Assembly (NCBI RefSeq): GCF_042649925.1
Contig: NZ_JBHSAF010000001.1
Coordinates: 248,001-312,000, forward strand
Direction: 5' to 3'
DNA length: 64,000 nucleotides
DNA from: Pseudaeromonas sharmana
Lineage (GTDB): Bacteria; Pseudomonadota; Gammaproteobacteria; Enterobacterales; Aeromonadaceae
Below are positions 53,833 to 61,817 of the stretch, in pieces. A model generated the notes under the pieces. The model made no database searches. It saw only the letters and a list, made by a program, of their open reading frames with translations, and had not been told where the DNA came from. Both the position numbers and the translations under genes were made by a program. How positions within the stretch are numbered: position 1 is the stretch's first letter; each line of letters starts with the position of its first letter.

Positions 53833-53964
53833 ATGAAAACACGCAAACTCATCACCGTCATCTTGATGCTGACCGTGCTGGTCGCCTCCTGGTTGGTCCG
53901 ACCCACTGCGTCTGCGGCCAGCGTAGCCGGAAGTGGCGCGACTCAGTGGAGCCAGCATGGCTGA
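53833..53964 (+). CDS. Small secreted peptide (43 residues)
   Basis: A short frame with a strong AGGAG ribosome site (53822-53826) before its ATG. It begins MKTRKLITVILMLTVLVAS, a textbook signal sequence with a basic start, a hydrophobic core and a possible cleavage at ASAAS. A mature tail of only about 15 small polar residues remains (SVAGSGATQWSQHG). No family was recognised. It lies between erpA and the glutaredoxin-like gene, with its own likely promoter. It could be a tiny envelope peptide or a remnant; the signal peptide plus ribosome site argue that it is translated. Confidence 0.6.
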   Translation: MKTRKLITVILMLTVLVASWLVRPTASAASVAGSGATQWSQHG

Positions 53965-54023
53965 TGACTTGCCGGCTAAAGACGGACTGATACACTCAAG
54001 GTTCGTTTGTTAATGGAGTCTTC

Positions 54024-54290
54024 ATGATGTCAGACACTGTGCCGGCGTTAGCCTTGTATGTTCGTCCATCCTGCCCCTACTGCGTGCGCGTCACGGAGTT
54101 TTGCCAGCAACACCAGTTGTCACTTGAACAGCGCAACATTGCCGAGGGCTCACACCTCGAGGCGCTGATGGTCGGTGGCGGCAAGCGTCAGGTACCCTGC
54201 CTGCGCATTGAGTCGGCAAGCGGAGAGGTGCGCTGGCTCTACGAATCGCTGGATATCATCGCTTACCTCAAGGCGCATCTGGTCCGTTGA
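54024..54290 (+). CDS. Glutaredoxin-like protein
   Basis: An 88-residue thioredoxin-fold protein with the dithiol active site CPYC at C17-C20. The cis-proline stretch is QVPCLRI near residue 56, and LYESLDIIAYL follows. This pattern fits the glutaredoxin and GST N-terminal group and probably works with glutathione in thiol-disulfide exchange. GGAG precedes the paired ATGs at 54024 and 54027. Its partner is not known. Confidence 0.88.
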   Translation: MMSDTVPALALYVRPSCPYCVRVTEFCQQHQLSLEQRNIAEGSHLEALMVGGGKRQVPCLRIESASGEVRWLYESLDIIAYLKAHLVR

Positions 54291-54322
54291 GACAGACAGG
54301 CTTCTGGCCAGCCGGATGATCT

Positions 54323-54355
54323 CTGTCATCCGTTTGCCATTAGTTTGTCATGTGA
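54323..54355 (+). promoter_or_regulatory. Possible Pho box upstream of the DUF2057 gene
   Basis: Three heptamers recur with an exact 11-base period: CTGTCAT (54323-54329), TTGCCAT (54334-54340) and TTGTCAT (54345-54351). PhoB binds 11-base direct repeats of consensus CTGTCAT plus four mostly A/T bases. The spacers here are less A/T-rich than usual, so the match is good but not perfect. The third repeat is also part of a TTTGTCA-TG-TGACAAA dyad. Confidence 0.45.
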
Positions 54356-54412
54356 CAAAAATGTCATATTCGTTTGCTAGGCTGCCTCATCTCGTCATCA
54401 CCAAGGAGAAAA

Positions 54413-55036
54413 ATGATGCGATTTTGCAGCCTGCTGCTGGCACTTTGGCTGGCAACCCCTAGCGCCAATGCCGCTAAATTAATGCTGGCACCGGATTGGC
54501 AACTGTTGGCCATGACTCCGGCAGCGGCGGAAGGTCAGACGCCACCGCTGTTAGCACCAGGCACTCATCACTTGCTGGTGCGTTATGAGGCGACGCTGCC
54601 GGCTCGGGTAAACGGCGACAACGATGAGACGCTGAGATCCGATCCCGTGCTGGTCACCCTGGAGATCGGACAGGAAGACGTGACGCTGAGCCCGCCGGCG
54701 TTAAGCTCGGACAAGCAAAAACGCCAGTTTGCGGCGGCACCCACAGTGATCGTGACAACGGCGTCAGGTCATAACCAGACACCGACGCAACGTAAGGTGA
54801 CGGTGGATGGTTTTCAGCTGGGCCTCAATTATCAGCAATTGCTGCTGACGCAAATTGGCCAGCCGGTAATGGCAACCCCCTCTGTGCCTCAAGGCCAGGC
54901 GGCGGTAGTGGCCACCGCGACGAGCATGGATAGCCAGGCAGCAACCCCGCTGGACAGTCAATTGCAGCAGTTGTTCCTGCAAGCCAGTCCTGAGCAGCGC
55001 AAGCGGTTTATCGGTTGGGCTGTTCAGCAGTTCTGA
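54413..55036 (+). CDS. DUF2057 (YccT-like) periplasmic protein
   Basis: A 207-residue protein with signal peptide (MMRFCSLLLALWLATPSANA). The mature part, KLMLAPDWQLLAM with a following HLLVRYEA, resembles the DUF2057/YccT family. Its role is unknown; YccT has been tied to curli regulation in enteric bacteria. The middle is rich in threonine and alanine. The ATG at 54413 follows AAGGAG with good spacing. A possible PhoB site precedes it. Confidence 0.8.
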   Translation: MMRFCSLLLALWLATPSANAAKLMLAPDWQLLAMTPAAAEGQTPPLLAPGTHHLLVRYEATLPARVNGDNDETLRSDPVLVTLEIGQEDVTLSPPALSSDKQKRQFAAAPTVIVTTASGHNQTPTQRKVTVDGFQLGLNYQQLLLTQIGQPVMATPSVPQGQAAVVATATSMDSQAATPLDSQLQQLFLQASPEQRKRFIGWAVQQF

Positions 55037-55124
55037 GTGACATTTTGCTGCCGGCCCTTGGCGTGTTAACCAGCGCGGATTAAGCTGTGCTACTTGCCTG
55101 ATGCATGCATTGAGAGGAGTCATG

Positions 55125-55568
55125 ATGGCGATGAGTAGTACGGCTTTCGAATTACATCCAACGCTGGCTGCTGACACGGTCTGGCTGGGTGATCTGCCGC
55201 TGTGCCGCGTGCTGCTGGCACGGGAGAGCCGCTATCCGTGGTTGATCCTGGTTCCCCGCCGCGCGGGTGTCCGCGAAATTCACGAACTGGAAGATGAAGC
55301 GGCTGTCCTGCTGGCTGAGTCCTGCTGTGTTGCGCGCCTGATGCAGGCGTCGCTGATGCCGGACAAGCTCAATGTGGCCGCCATTGGTAATGTGGTCGAG
55401 CAGCTGCACCTGCACCATGTCGCCCGTTTTCGTGAAGATGCCGCCTGGCCAAAACCGATTTGGGGCCTGTTGCCTGCGAAGCCCTACAGTGATGAGCAAC
55501 TGGCGGCAACGATATCCCGTTGGCGGCAATGGCTTGCCGTGTTGCCGGAGTTTGTGGTCGCGGTCTGA
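55125..55568 (+). CDS. HIT domain protein
   Basis: A 147-residue histidine-triad family protein. The signature block is VVEQLHLHHVARFREDAAW, with the pattern Q-x-H-x-H-H: the first His of the classic triad is Gln, as in many HIT-like hydrolases of this size. PRRAGVREIHEL is also typical. Three in-frame ATGs cluster at 55122-55131; 55125 is best spaced from AGGAG. Nucleotide-phosphate hydrolysis is inferred from the family. Confidence 0.86.
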   Translation: MAMSSTAFELHPTLAADTVWLGDLPLCRVLLARESRYPWLILVPRRAGVREIHELEDEAAVLLAESCCVARLMQASLMPDKLNVAAIGNVVEQLHLHHVARFREDAAWPKPIWGLLPAKPYSDEQLAATISRWRQWLAVLPEFVVAV

Positions 55569-55638
55569 GCGTGCATGTAAGCATCATGCGCTGAACCTTT
55601 AACATGCAGATGGGGGCCTGCGGCCCCTATGTACCGGC

Positions 55639-56748
55639 TCAGTTTGCCGGGCAGAGGCAACCCAGAATGGCCTGCCGGCTGGCCCCGGTGACGGCGGACA
55701 GGTTGCCAGCGCGACCGTCGAGAAAGCTCTTGGCAAGCCAGGCAAACGCGATACCTTCCACCCAGTCCGGATGCAATCCCAGGGCATCAGTTGAGTCAAG
55801 TTGCCATCCCGGCAGCAGGTCGACCAGTCGATAGATCAGGGCATCGTTGTGAACCCCGCCACCACAGATAAAGAGTTCTGGCTCCTTAACGCCGGTGGCC
55901 AGAGGCAGTATGGCGTCGGCGATACTGCGAGCCGTGAACTCCAACAGGGTGCGCTGTACGTCTTCGGCACGCATCGGTGGGCGCTCGGCAAGAAAGAGTT
56001 CCATCCAGGGGAGCGTGAAGGTTTCGCGCCCCGTGCTTTTGGGGTGTGGCATGTGAAAATAGGGGTGACCTAGCAGGCGCTGCAGCAGATCGGTATTCAC
56101 CCAGCCGCTGGCGGCCCAGGCACCCTTGGCGTCATAGTGTCCGCCCTTGTGCTTGCGATACCACTGATCCATCAAGGTGTTGCCGGGGCCGGTATCAAAA
56201 CCGAACACTTGATCATCCGGGCCTGGCAGCACGGAGACATTGGCAATGCCGCCGATATTCAGGATCATTCGCGGGCCTTTATGCGAACCGAAAACCGCCT
56301 GGTGGAAGGCTGGAACCAGAGGTGCCCCCTGGCCTCCCAATGCCATGTCCTTGGCTCTGAAGTCACAGATCACATCAATGCCTGTTTCGACCGCCAGCCG
56401 AGCGCCATTACCGATTTGCAGGGTGAATCCCAGTTCGGGGCGATGACGTATGGTTTGGCCATGTGAACCTATGGCTCGGATTTGGTTGGGATGATGTCCG
56501 GTTTTGGCCAGCAGGGCGCGGACTGCGCCGGCAAAGTGGACAGCGACGATCTGGTCCATCTCGCCCATGCGATCAATTTCATTTATCCCGGGGTTGCACA
56601 ATGCGTGCAGACGGTTGGCGACTTTCACCGGCCAGGGTTGGGCGTGACTGGCCAGCAGCTCGGGGCGCTCACCGTGAAAGCGCACAAGAACGGCATCGAT
56701 GCCATCCATGCTGGTTCCGGACATCAGACCGATATACAGCTCACTCAT
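55639..56748 (-). CDS. anmK: Anhydro-N-acetylmuramic acid kinase
   Basis: A 369-residue kinase of peptidoglycan recycling that converts anhydro-MurNAc to MurNAc-6-phosphate. The ATP-binding LMSGTSMDGIDAVLV is at residues 8-22, GSHGQTIRHRP lies near residue 95, and FDTGPGNTLMD near residue 183. The C-terminal FICGGGVHND is conserved. It is divergent from tyrS, a conserved pairing in gammaproteobacteria. Confidence 0.97.
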   Translation of the reverse strand: MSELYIGLMSGTSMDGIDAVLVRFHGERPELLASHAQPWPVKVANRLHALCNPGINEIDRMGEMDQIVAVHFAGAVRALLAKTGHHPNQIRAIGSHGQTIRHRPELGFTLQIGNGARLAVETGIDVICDFRAKDMALGGQGAPLVPAFHQAVFGSHKGPRMILNIGGIANVSVLPGPDDQVFGFDTGPGNTLMDQWYRKHKGGHYDAKGAWAASGWVNTDLLQRLLGHPYFHMPHPKSTGRETFTLPWMELFLAERPPMRAEDVQRTLLEFTARSIADAILPLATGVKEPELFICGGGVHNDALIYRLVDLLPGWQLDSTDALGLHPDWVEGIAFAWLAKSFLDGRAGNLSAVTGASRQAILGCLCPAN

Positions 56749-57042
56749 AGTCTGTGACTCCGATAGGGCAAGGTGAGTGAGTATTTACCGGGGTAGTCTC
56801 AGTGGCCATACGGCAACAGGCTCCGGATCGAACAGGCATAGCGTTTCTCATCCCCAAGGTCATGACGTCTGGAATTCTTATTCTGGTTCAGGGTCTGTTC
56901 AGCGGTTGGCCGGAGAATCGCAGCGAAAGCCGGCCTTGACCAACGGCTTAGCGGGTCGGCGTCAGTTTACAGACTTTCCATTGCCGCCGCCATTCCGTAA
57001 GATGGTCGCGTTTTTTCATTTAATGATGTGGAGTAGAGAACC

Positions 57043-58242
57043 ATGACCCAGCTGGAAGCCGCGCTGGCCGAGATCAAGCGTGGAGCCGAAGAAATACTGG
57101 TAGAAGAAGAGCTGATTGCCAAGCTGAAGGAAGGTCGTCCGCTGCGTATCAAGTTGGGGATGGATCCGACCGCACCAGATATTCACCTGGGCCATACCGT
57201 TATCCTCAACAAGCTGCGAACCTTTCAGGATCTCGGGCATGAAGTGTTGCTGTTGATTGGCGACTTCACTGCGATGGTGGGTGACCCATCAGGCAAAAAT
57301 GCCACGCGTCCACCACTGTCTGAAGAGGCGATCAAAGAAAACGCGCGGACCTACGCAGAGCAAGCCTTCAAGATCCTCGACCCGGAACGCACCCAGATCG
57401 TCTACAACTCCTCCTGGCTCAAGGAGCTGGGGGCCACTGGACTGATCAAGCTGGCCGCCAAGCAGACCGTGGCCCGGATGCTCGAGCGCGATGACTTCAA
57501 GAAGCGCTACGCCGGTGGTCAGTCGATTGCCATTCACGAATTCTTATATCCGCTGTTGCAGGGCTACGACTCGGTCGCCCTCAAGGCCGACGTTGAACTG
57601 GGCGGTACCGATCAGAAATTTAACTTGCTGATGGGCCGCGAGTTGCAAAAAGAAGCCGGCATGGCGGCACAATGTGTCTTGATGATGCCATTGCTGGTGG
57701 GGCTGGATGGCGTCAAGAAGATGTCCAAGTCGGCTGCCAACTATATCGGTGTGCATGATGCGCCGAATGAGATGTTTGGCAAGATCATGTCCATCAGTGA
57801 CGAATTGATGTGGAGCTACTACGAGCTGCTGTCATTCCGCCCACTCACCGAAATCGAGTCGTTCAAGGCCGGGATCGCGGCCGGCACGCTCAATCCGCGT
57901 GATGTGAAGATCTGGTTGGCGAAGGAGATCATTACGCGCTATCACGATGCCGCCGCAGCGGAAGCAGCGCATGAGGACTTTACTCAGCGATTCTCGAAGA
58001 ATGCCATTCCGGACGAGATGCCAGAGGTGACACTGGTTGCGACCGAAGGTGGTCTCGCGGTAGCCAATTTGCTCAAGGAGGCCGGTCTGGTTGAAACCAC
58101 CTCTGAGGGGCTGCGCATGATCAAGCAAAACGCAGTCAAATGCGATGGCGATGTGGTTGCCGATGGTAAACTGTTAGTTGCCGCAGGCACTGCGGTCTGG
58201 CAGGTAGGCAAGCGTAAATTTGCGCGGGTAACCGTCGCGTAA
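57043..58242 (+). CDS. tyrS: Tyrosyl-tRNA synthetase
   Basis: A 399-residue class-I synthetase. The HIGH motif is HLGH at 48-51 and the KMSKS motif is at 226-230. The GGTDQKFNLLMGR block is present, and an S4 RNA-binding domain is at the C-terminus. It belongs to the TyrZ-like branch of about 400 residues, distinct from the E. coli type of 424. A strong terminator follows. Confidence 0.97.
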   Translation: MTQLEAALAEIKRGAEEILVEEELIAKLKEGRPLRIKLGMDPTAPDIHLGHTVILNKLRTFQDLGHEVLLLIGDFTAMVGDPSGKNATRPPLSEEAIKENARTYAEQAFKILDPERTQIVYNSSWLKELGATGLIKLAAKQTVARMLERDDFKKRYAGGQSIAIHEFLYPLLQGYDSVALKADVELGGTDQKFNLLMGRELQKEAGMAAQCVLMMPLLVGLDGVKKMSKSAANYIGVHDAPNEMFGKIMSISDELMWSYYELLSFRPLTEIESFKAGIAAGTLNPRDVKIWLAKEIITRYHDAAAAEAAHEDFTQRFSKNAIPDEMPEVTLVATEGGLAVANLLKEAGLVETTSEGLRMIKQNAVKCDGDVVADGKLLVAAGTAVWQVGKRKFARVTVA

Positions 58243-58261
58243 CGCTGGATATCCAGCCAAC

Positions 58262-58289
58262 AAAAACGGCGCCGTAAGGCGCCGTTTTT
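58262..58289 (+). terminator. Intrinsic terminator of tyrS
   Basis: AAAAACGGCGCC (58262-58273) pairs perfectly with GGCGCCGTTTTT (58278-58289) around GTAA. The U-tract is the stem's own tail. It could act in both directions and would also stop the tRNA-Arg transcript. Confidence 0.9.
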
Positions 58290-58413
58290 GTTGGGCGGCA
58301 ACAGTTGCCGCCTAGCCAGGCAATACCAAATGTTAGCATCGGTTTTGTCTGCGGCTTGCTACAGAATATGGGCAAGGGCGTCGCTTGATGGTGCTGTGAT
58401 AGGCGAGAATAAA

Positions 58414-58488
58414 TGGCGTCCCCAGCAGGAATCGAACCTGCATCTAGCCCTTAGGAGGGGCTTGTTCTATCCGTTGAACTATGAGGAC
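58414..58488 (-). tRNA. tRNA-Arg (CCT)
   Basis: A 75-base cloverleaf with encoded CCA. The acceptor stem pairs GTCCTCA with the GGGGAC side, the T-arm is GGTTCGATTCC, and the anticodon loop is CTCCTAA, giving CCT. It resembles E. coli argW. Twelve bases upstream is a perfect TATAAT (58501-58506) followed by a GC-rich discriminator. A clear -35 could not be fixed. Confidence 0.96.
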
Positions 58489-58500
58489 GCGGCGCGGCGC

Positions 58501-58506
58501 ATTATA
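58501..58506 (-). promoter_or_regulatory. -10 element of the tRNA-Arg promoter
   Basis: TATAAT on the minus strand is followed by GCGCCGCGCC, a GC-rich discriminator expected for a stable-RNA promoter. A TTGACC upstream is too close to serve as -35. Confidence 0.6.
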
Positions 58507-58564
58507 GCAAAGCAGAGGGTCAAATCCAGACTGGAGATAGAGATATTCCAGTCTGGACAGATAG

Positions 58565-59728
58565 TTACTCAAGAATGGCCAGATCGTTTGGTTGAATATT
58601 CGCCGGGGCATAGCGGCTGCCTGGCATCAGGATGGCATTGTTGTTGTAGACCCGTTTGACTTCCATGCTGGTCATCGTCGGATTGCGAATGATGCGTTCG
58701 TGGCCCTGTTCATCATTGAAGTTGGCTTTCTGTTCGATATAGAAGCGGTCGCCTACTTTAATGCCATGGCGCTTGCCGAGGTTAATGTGGTACTGATCCC
58801 CGTCGACGCGCAAAATCCGGGCGATGGGCTTGGTACATTGCAGTTTCATCTGCAAATCGACCGCGACCTTGTCCAGTTGTGCACTGACTTCGCGGCCGTA
58901 GGATGAGCGCCAGAATGGCTGACCGCCGACATCGACCTGCTCTTGTTTGTCAAACGGCCAAGTTGCGCTGCTTTGATAGCGGCCTTGGTCGACCAACTCA
59001 CCTGTCAGGCCATCAAACAGATAAATTTGCAGTGCAAACTGGCGCACCGGATCTTTTAACCACCGGGTGAGTGTATTGCCATCGGCATCGCGCAATGACA
59101 TGTCCTCAATCACACCAAACAGCAAGTATTGGCTGTCCGTATCGGCGGCCAGGGACTGCATCTGGCGGACATAACCACTCTCACCAAACTCCAGCCGACG
59201 GGGATCCAGTCCGAGATTGGCATCCAGCCAGCGTCGGGTGACGAAATTCTGACGCAGTAGACCGAGGCGATTGAAAAGTTGGCGCGTCAATTCGCGATTG
59301 ATGTCATAAAGTTGGCCATAACTGGCCTGATCCGGCTCTGCGAGTCGAAAACGGATCAAGGTGATCCCCTTGGCATACTGGCCGCCCAGGCAACGACTGC
59401 GCTCCGCGACCACATAGGCTCTTAATTTGACACTCAATCTGTCGTTATGGCGCGCTTCTTCCAGGAGATTATATTGCCGGATCTCGCTGTTACTGCGGAT
59501 TTGGAACTGGTCTTTGGTCAAGGCTCCATTACTCAGCCCCTGGATACTGGACACCGAAGCTCCAGCCTGCAGCATCGCCTGACGCAACGCGTCCTGAACC
59601 GCTTGTTCGCGGGCAAGATCGACATCGCTGTCGACGATGGGGGCGCTGCCTTGAGCGACAATCCACTGTGCCTGCGCGGGCCAGGCCAACAGCAGGAATA
59701 ATGCGAGCCATAGTTTCATGGTATTCAT
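58565..59728 (-). CDS. flgT: Flagellar H-ring protein FlgT
   Basis: A 387-residue periplasmic protein that builds the H ring around the basal body of sheathed or polar sodium-driven flagella in Vibrio and relatives. A signal peptide (LWLALFLLLAWPAQA) precedes the mature QWIVAQGSAPIVDSD. Three FlgT domains follow, and an SH3-like end contains HGIKVGDRFYIE. The start could be the ATG at 59728 or the third codon later at 59719. It is divergent from flgO-flgP. Confidence 0.9.
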   Translation of the reverse strand: MNTMKLWLALFLLLAWPAQAQWIVAQGSAPIVDSDVDLAREQAVQDALRQAMLQAGASVSSIQGLSNGALTKDQFQIRSNSEIRQYNLLEEARHNDRLSVKLRAYVVAERSRCLGGQYAKGITLIRFRLAEPDQASYGQLYDINRELTRQLFNRLGLLRQNFVTRRWLDANLGLDPRRLEFGESGYVRQMQSLAADTDSQYLLFGVIEDMSLRDADGNTLTRWLKDPVRQFALQIYLFDGLTGELVDQGRYQSSATWPFDKQEQVDVGGQPFWRSSYGREVSAQLDKVAVDLQMKLQCTKPIARILRVDGDQYHINLGKRHGIKVGDRFYIEQKANFNDEQGHERIIRNPTMTSMEVKRVYNNNAILMPGSRYAPANIQPNDLAILE

Positions 59729-59792
59729 CTTGCTAGGGGTTTGTGGTGGAAATGCATTTTGTGTGCCGAGATACGATTATCTGATTTTCGGC

Positions 59793-59819
59793 TTAAGGAA
59801 TGCATGGGATGGCCGATAA
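59793..59819 (+). promoter_or_regulatory. Possible sigma-28 promoter of flgO
   Basis: GCCGATAA (59812-59819) matches the sigma-28 -10 consensus exactly. TTAAGGAA (59793-59800) lies 11 bases before it and is a partial match to TAAAGTTT. It is 34 bases upstream of the flgO ATG. Confidence 0.6.
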
Positions 59820-59853
59820 TAGGGTAATGCTAAACAGGATGCTGGAGATCATC

Positions 59854-60486
59854 ATGAAAAAGACGGCTTTATGGGTGGGGATCCTGGTGATGCTTGCCGG
59901 TTGCTCATCCTCGCAGTCTGCCCAGCCAAAGACAGCGTATGCCGGCCCAAGTGGCAACGGTACCGAACTGAATCGTTTGGTGTCTGACCTGGCAGACCGC
60001 TTGTTCCAGACCAAGTTGGCCGGTGGGCGTCCCATGTCGCCGATCGCCGTGACGTCGTTCGTCAATCTCAGCACACTAGAGAGCACGAACTGGTTAGGGC
60101 AGCAGTTGGCCGAGGATCTGGTGCATGAATTGCATCGTCGTGGCGAAATCGTGTTTGACTACAAGCTGACCGGTAGTATCAAGGTCACGCCGGAAGGGGA
60201 TTATGTGTTCAGCCGTGACTGGACTGAATTGGCAAAACGGGTACCTGTCTCTCGAGTGCTCACTGGAACCATGTCACGCAATGCCAATGGTGTGGTGATC
60301 AATGCCCGCATCGTCAGCCTGAAAACACATATGGTGGAGGCGACAGCTCAAGGGTTTGTTCCTGCCAGCTTGCTGATGCAGGGGAATTCGCTGGATAGTG
60401 GACGAGCTGTCACGATTACCAAGGGGATGCTGGTGCGAGGTGAGTATCCGGGCCAGTACAGCAACTCGGTAGAACTGACACATTGA
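59854..60486 (+). CDS. flgO: Flagellar outer-membrane lipoprotein FlgO
   Basis: A 210-residue lipoprotein. The signal peptide ends in the lipobox LAGC with C17 lipidated. The FlgO domain reads VTSFVNLSTLESTNWLGQQLAEDL, followed by TGTMSRNANGVVINARIVSL. In Vibrio it stabilises the outer part of the flagellar base. The ATG at 59854 follows GGAG; earlier in-frame ATGs at 59800-59850 would spoil the signal peptide. flgP follows after 7 bases. Confidence 0.92.
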   Translation: MKKTALWVGILVMLAGCSSSQSAQPKTAYAGPSGNGTELNRLVSDLADRLFQTKLAGGRPMSPIAVTSFVNLSTLESTNWLGQQLAEDLVHELHRRGEIVFDYKLTGSIKVTPEGDYVFSRDWTELAKRVPVSRVLTGTMSRNANGVVINARIVSLKTHMVEATAQGFVPASLLMQGNSLDSGRAVTITKGMLVRGEYPGQYSNSVELTH

Positions 60487-60493
60487 GGTCATT

Positions 60494-60916
60494 ATGTTCA
60501 GACGTAGTTTTATGTTGCTCTGTGTCGTGGGCATGGCCGCGTGCAGCAATAATGGCGTGACGCGCTATCAAGTTGAAGAACCAGAGCGCTTTCCGGTTTT
60601 GCATGCGGTTGGCTACGCGATTGTCGATGTGCAACCCGGGCCGAGTAAGTCCGAAAAAGTGCTGCAGGCACTGCGCGCGTCAAAACTGGATGCTTACCGC
60701 GAGTTGACGGAACAGGTTTATGGTCAATCGTTGCAAGGTGGCACCACGTTACGAGATGCGGTGCAAACCAGCAATCAGCTGCAGGCCTCGGTGGATGGCA
60801 TGGTCCGCGGTGCTCGCGTCGTACGCAGTTACCCGCTGGATAACATGTATGCCACCGAGCTCGAGCTCGACACGCGGGTGCTGTTTGATTTGTATCGCCT
60901 GCAGGGCGCGTTGTAA
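60494..60916 (+). CDS. flgP: Flagellar lipoprotein FlgP
   Basis: A 140-residue lipoprotein with the lipobox MAAC (C17). The rest matches the FlgP/LPP20 type (VLQALRASKLDAYRELTEQVYG). FlgP forms outer-membrane rings at the flagellar base in Vibrio and Campylobacter. It is co-transcribed with flgO and ends in a strong terminator. Confidence 0.92.
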   Translation: MFRRSFMLLCVVGMAACSNNGVTRYQVEEPERFPVLHAVGYAIVDVQPGPSKSEKVLQALRASKLDAYRELTEQVYGQSLQGGTTLRDAVQTSNQLQASVDGMVRGARVVRSYPLDNMYATELELDTRVLFDLYRLQGAL

Positions 60917-60932
60917 GCACAGATTCGATGTC

Positions 60933-60962
60933 AAAAAAGCGCCATCAAGGCGCTTTTTTTTT
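60933..60962. terminator. Bidirectional intrinsic terminator between flgP and flgN
   Basis: AAAAAAGCGCC (60933-60943) pairs with GGCGCTTTTTT (60949-60959), followed by more T on the plus strand. Its A-run serves as U-tract on the minus strand. It can end both flgOP and flgMN transcripts. Confidence 0.9.
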
Positions 60963-60982
60963 CGCGACGGCAGGAGGCAGCG

Positions 60983-61402
60983 CTAGGCTTTGAGGTTCAG
61001 ATTCAGACCACCTGCGGCGCGCGGCGTGCCTTTGTTGTCGTAAGTGGTGCTGTTGCGGTCACGAATTTGCGTCAACACAGTGGCGAGGCGGCGGTTGGAA
61101 GTCAGGCTCATCTCGATCAGCTTGCCGTTCACTTCGTTTCGTTCCTGACAGCGTTGCAATTTGTCGACCAGTTGCTCTCGCATCGGTGCCAGATCGGCGG
61201 CCAGCCGTTCACGCTCCGGGTCTTGTGCGATGCACTGATCCTGCTGCTGAATTTGCTGTAACAGGGATTGTTTCTGGATTGCCAAATCAGGAAGGGCTAA
61301 TGCATTACGCTGCTGCAACAGGGCGAACTCCTGATCCAGCAGCGAATAGAGATCATCTAGAAGCGTATCTTGCGATTGAAGTAGCTCAGTCAGGGTACTC
61401 AT
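60983..61402 (-). CDS. flgN: Flagellar export chaperone FlgN
   Basis: A 139-residue, largely helical protein of the FlgN family, the export chaperone for hook-associated proteins FlgK and FlgL. Features are an N-terminal LTELLQSQDTLLDDLYSLLDQE and a C-terminal coil with RLATVLTQIRDRNSTTYDNKG. Its ATG overlaps the flgM stop as ATGA (61399-61402). Confidence 0.9.
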   Translation of the reverse strand: MSTLTELLQSQDTLLDDLYSLLDQEFALLQQRNALALPDLAIQKQSLLQQIQQQDQCIAQDPERERLAADLAPMREQLVDKLQRCQERNEVNGKLIEMSLTSNRRLATVLTQIRDRNSTTYDNKGTPRAAGGLNLNLKA

Positions 61403-61728
61403 TTATATAGCTGTTCCAGCTCCGACTCCAGAGAGACCATTTTCTTGGCCAGTCGATCACTGTCAACCTTGTATTCACCACGTTCTATCGCGGCTTTGAG
61501 GGACTCGACCTTGCTCTGATTGAAGCCGGGGGCATCCTTGACTTTTTGTTGCAACTTATTCAGGGACTGCGCTTGATCCGTCAATACGACGGCGTCCTGA
61601 CGAACGGGGACCTGGCCTGTGGTGCTGCTATTGGTTGCCTGGGTACCACTGCCCTGCTGGCTGCTGCTGTTGCCAGCGACCTTGCCAGGGGAGTTGTTCA
61701 TCAGGTTGCTGATGTTGTTGATGGCCAT
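61399..61728 (-). CDS. flgM: Anti-sigma-28 factor FlgM
   Basis: A 109-residue FlgM that holds sigma-28 (FliA) inactive until the hook is finished, when it is exported. The disordered N-terminal half (MAINNISNLMNN, then Ser/Gln-rich) and the helical C-terminal sigma-binding part (VESLKAAIERGEYKVDSDRLA) are typical. A consensus-matching sigma-28 promoter lies just upstream, so FlgM is made under the factor it inhibits. Confidence 0.94.
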   Translation of the reverse strand: MAINNISNLMNNSPGKVAGNSSSQQGSGTQATNSSTTGQVPVRQDAVVLTDQAQSLNKLQQKVKDAPGFNQSKVESLKAAIERGEYKVDSDRLAKKMVSLESELEQLYK

Positions 61729-61770
61729 GATGAGCTACCTTCTGTTCGCCTGAAATTGCCTCTGTCCAGT

Positions 61771-61797
61771 CTATCGGCCATCGCCAGATAAACTTTA
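61771..61797 (-). promoter_or_regulatory. Consensus sigma-28 promoter of flgM-flgN
   Basis: On the minus strand TAAAGTTT (61797-61790) and GCCGATAG (61778-61771) are separated by exactly 11 bases. This matches the FliA consensus TAAAGTTT-N11-GCCGATAA at every position but the last. It is 42 bases upstream of the flgM ATG. Confidence 0.85.
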
Positions 61798-61817
61798 GAA
61801 AAAAGTGAAACCTGACT

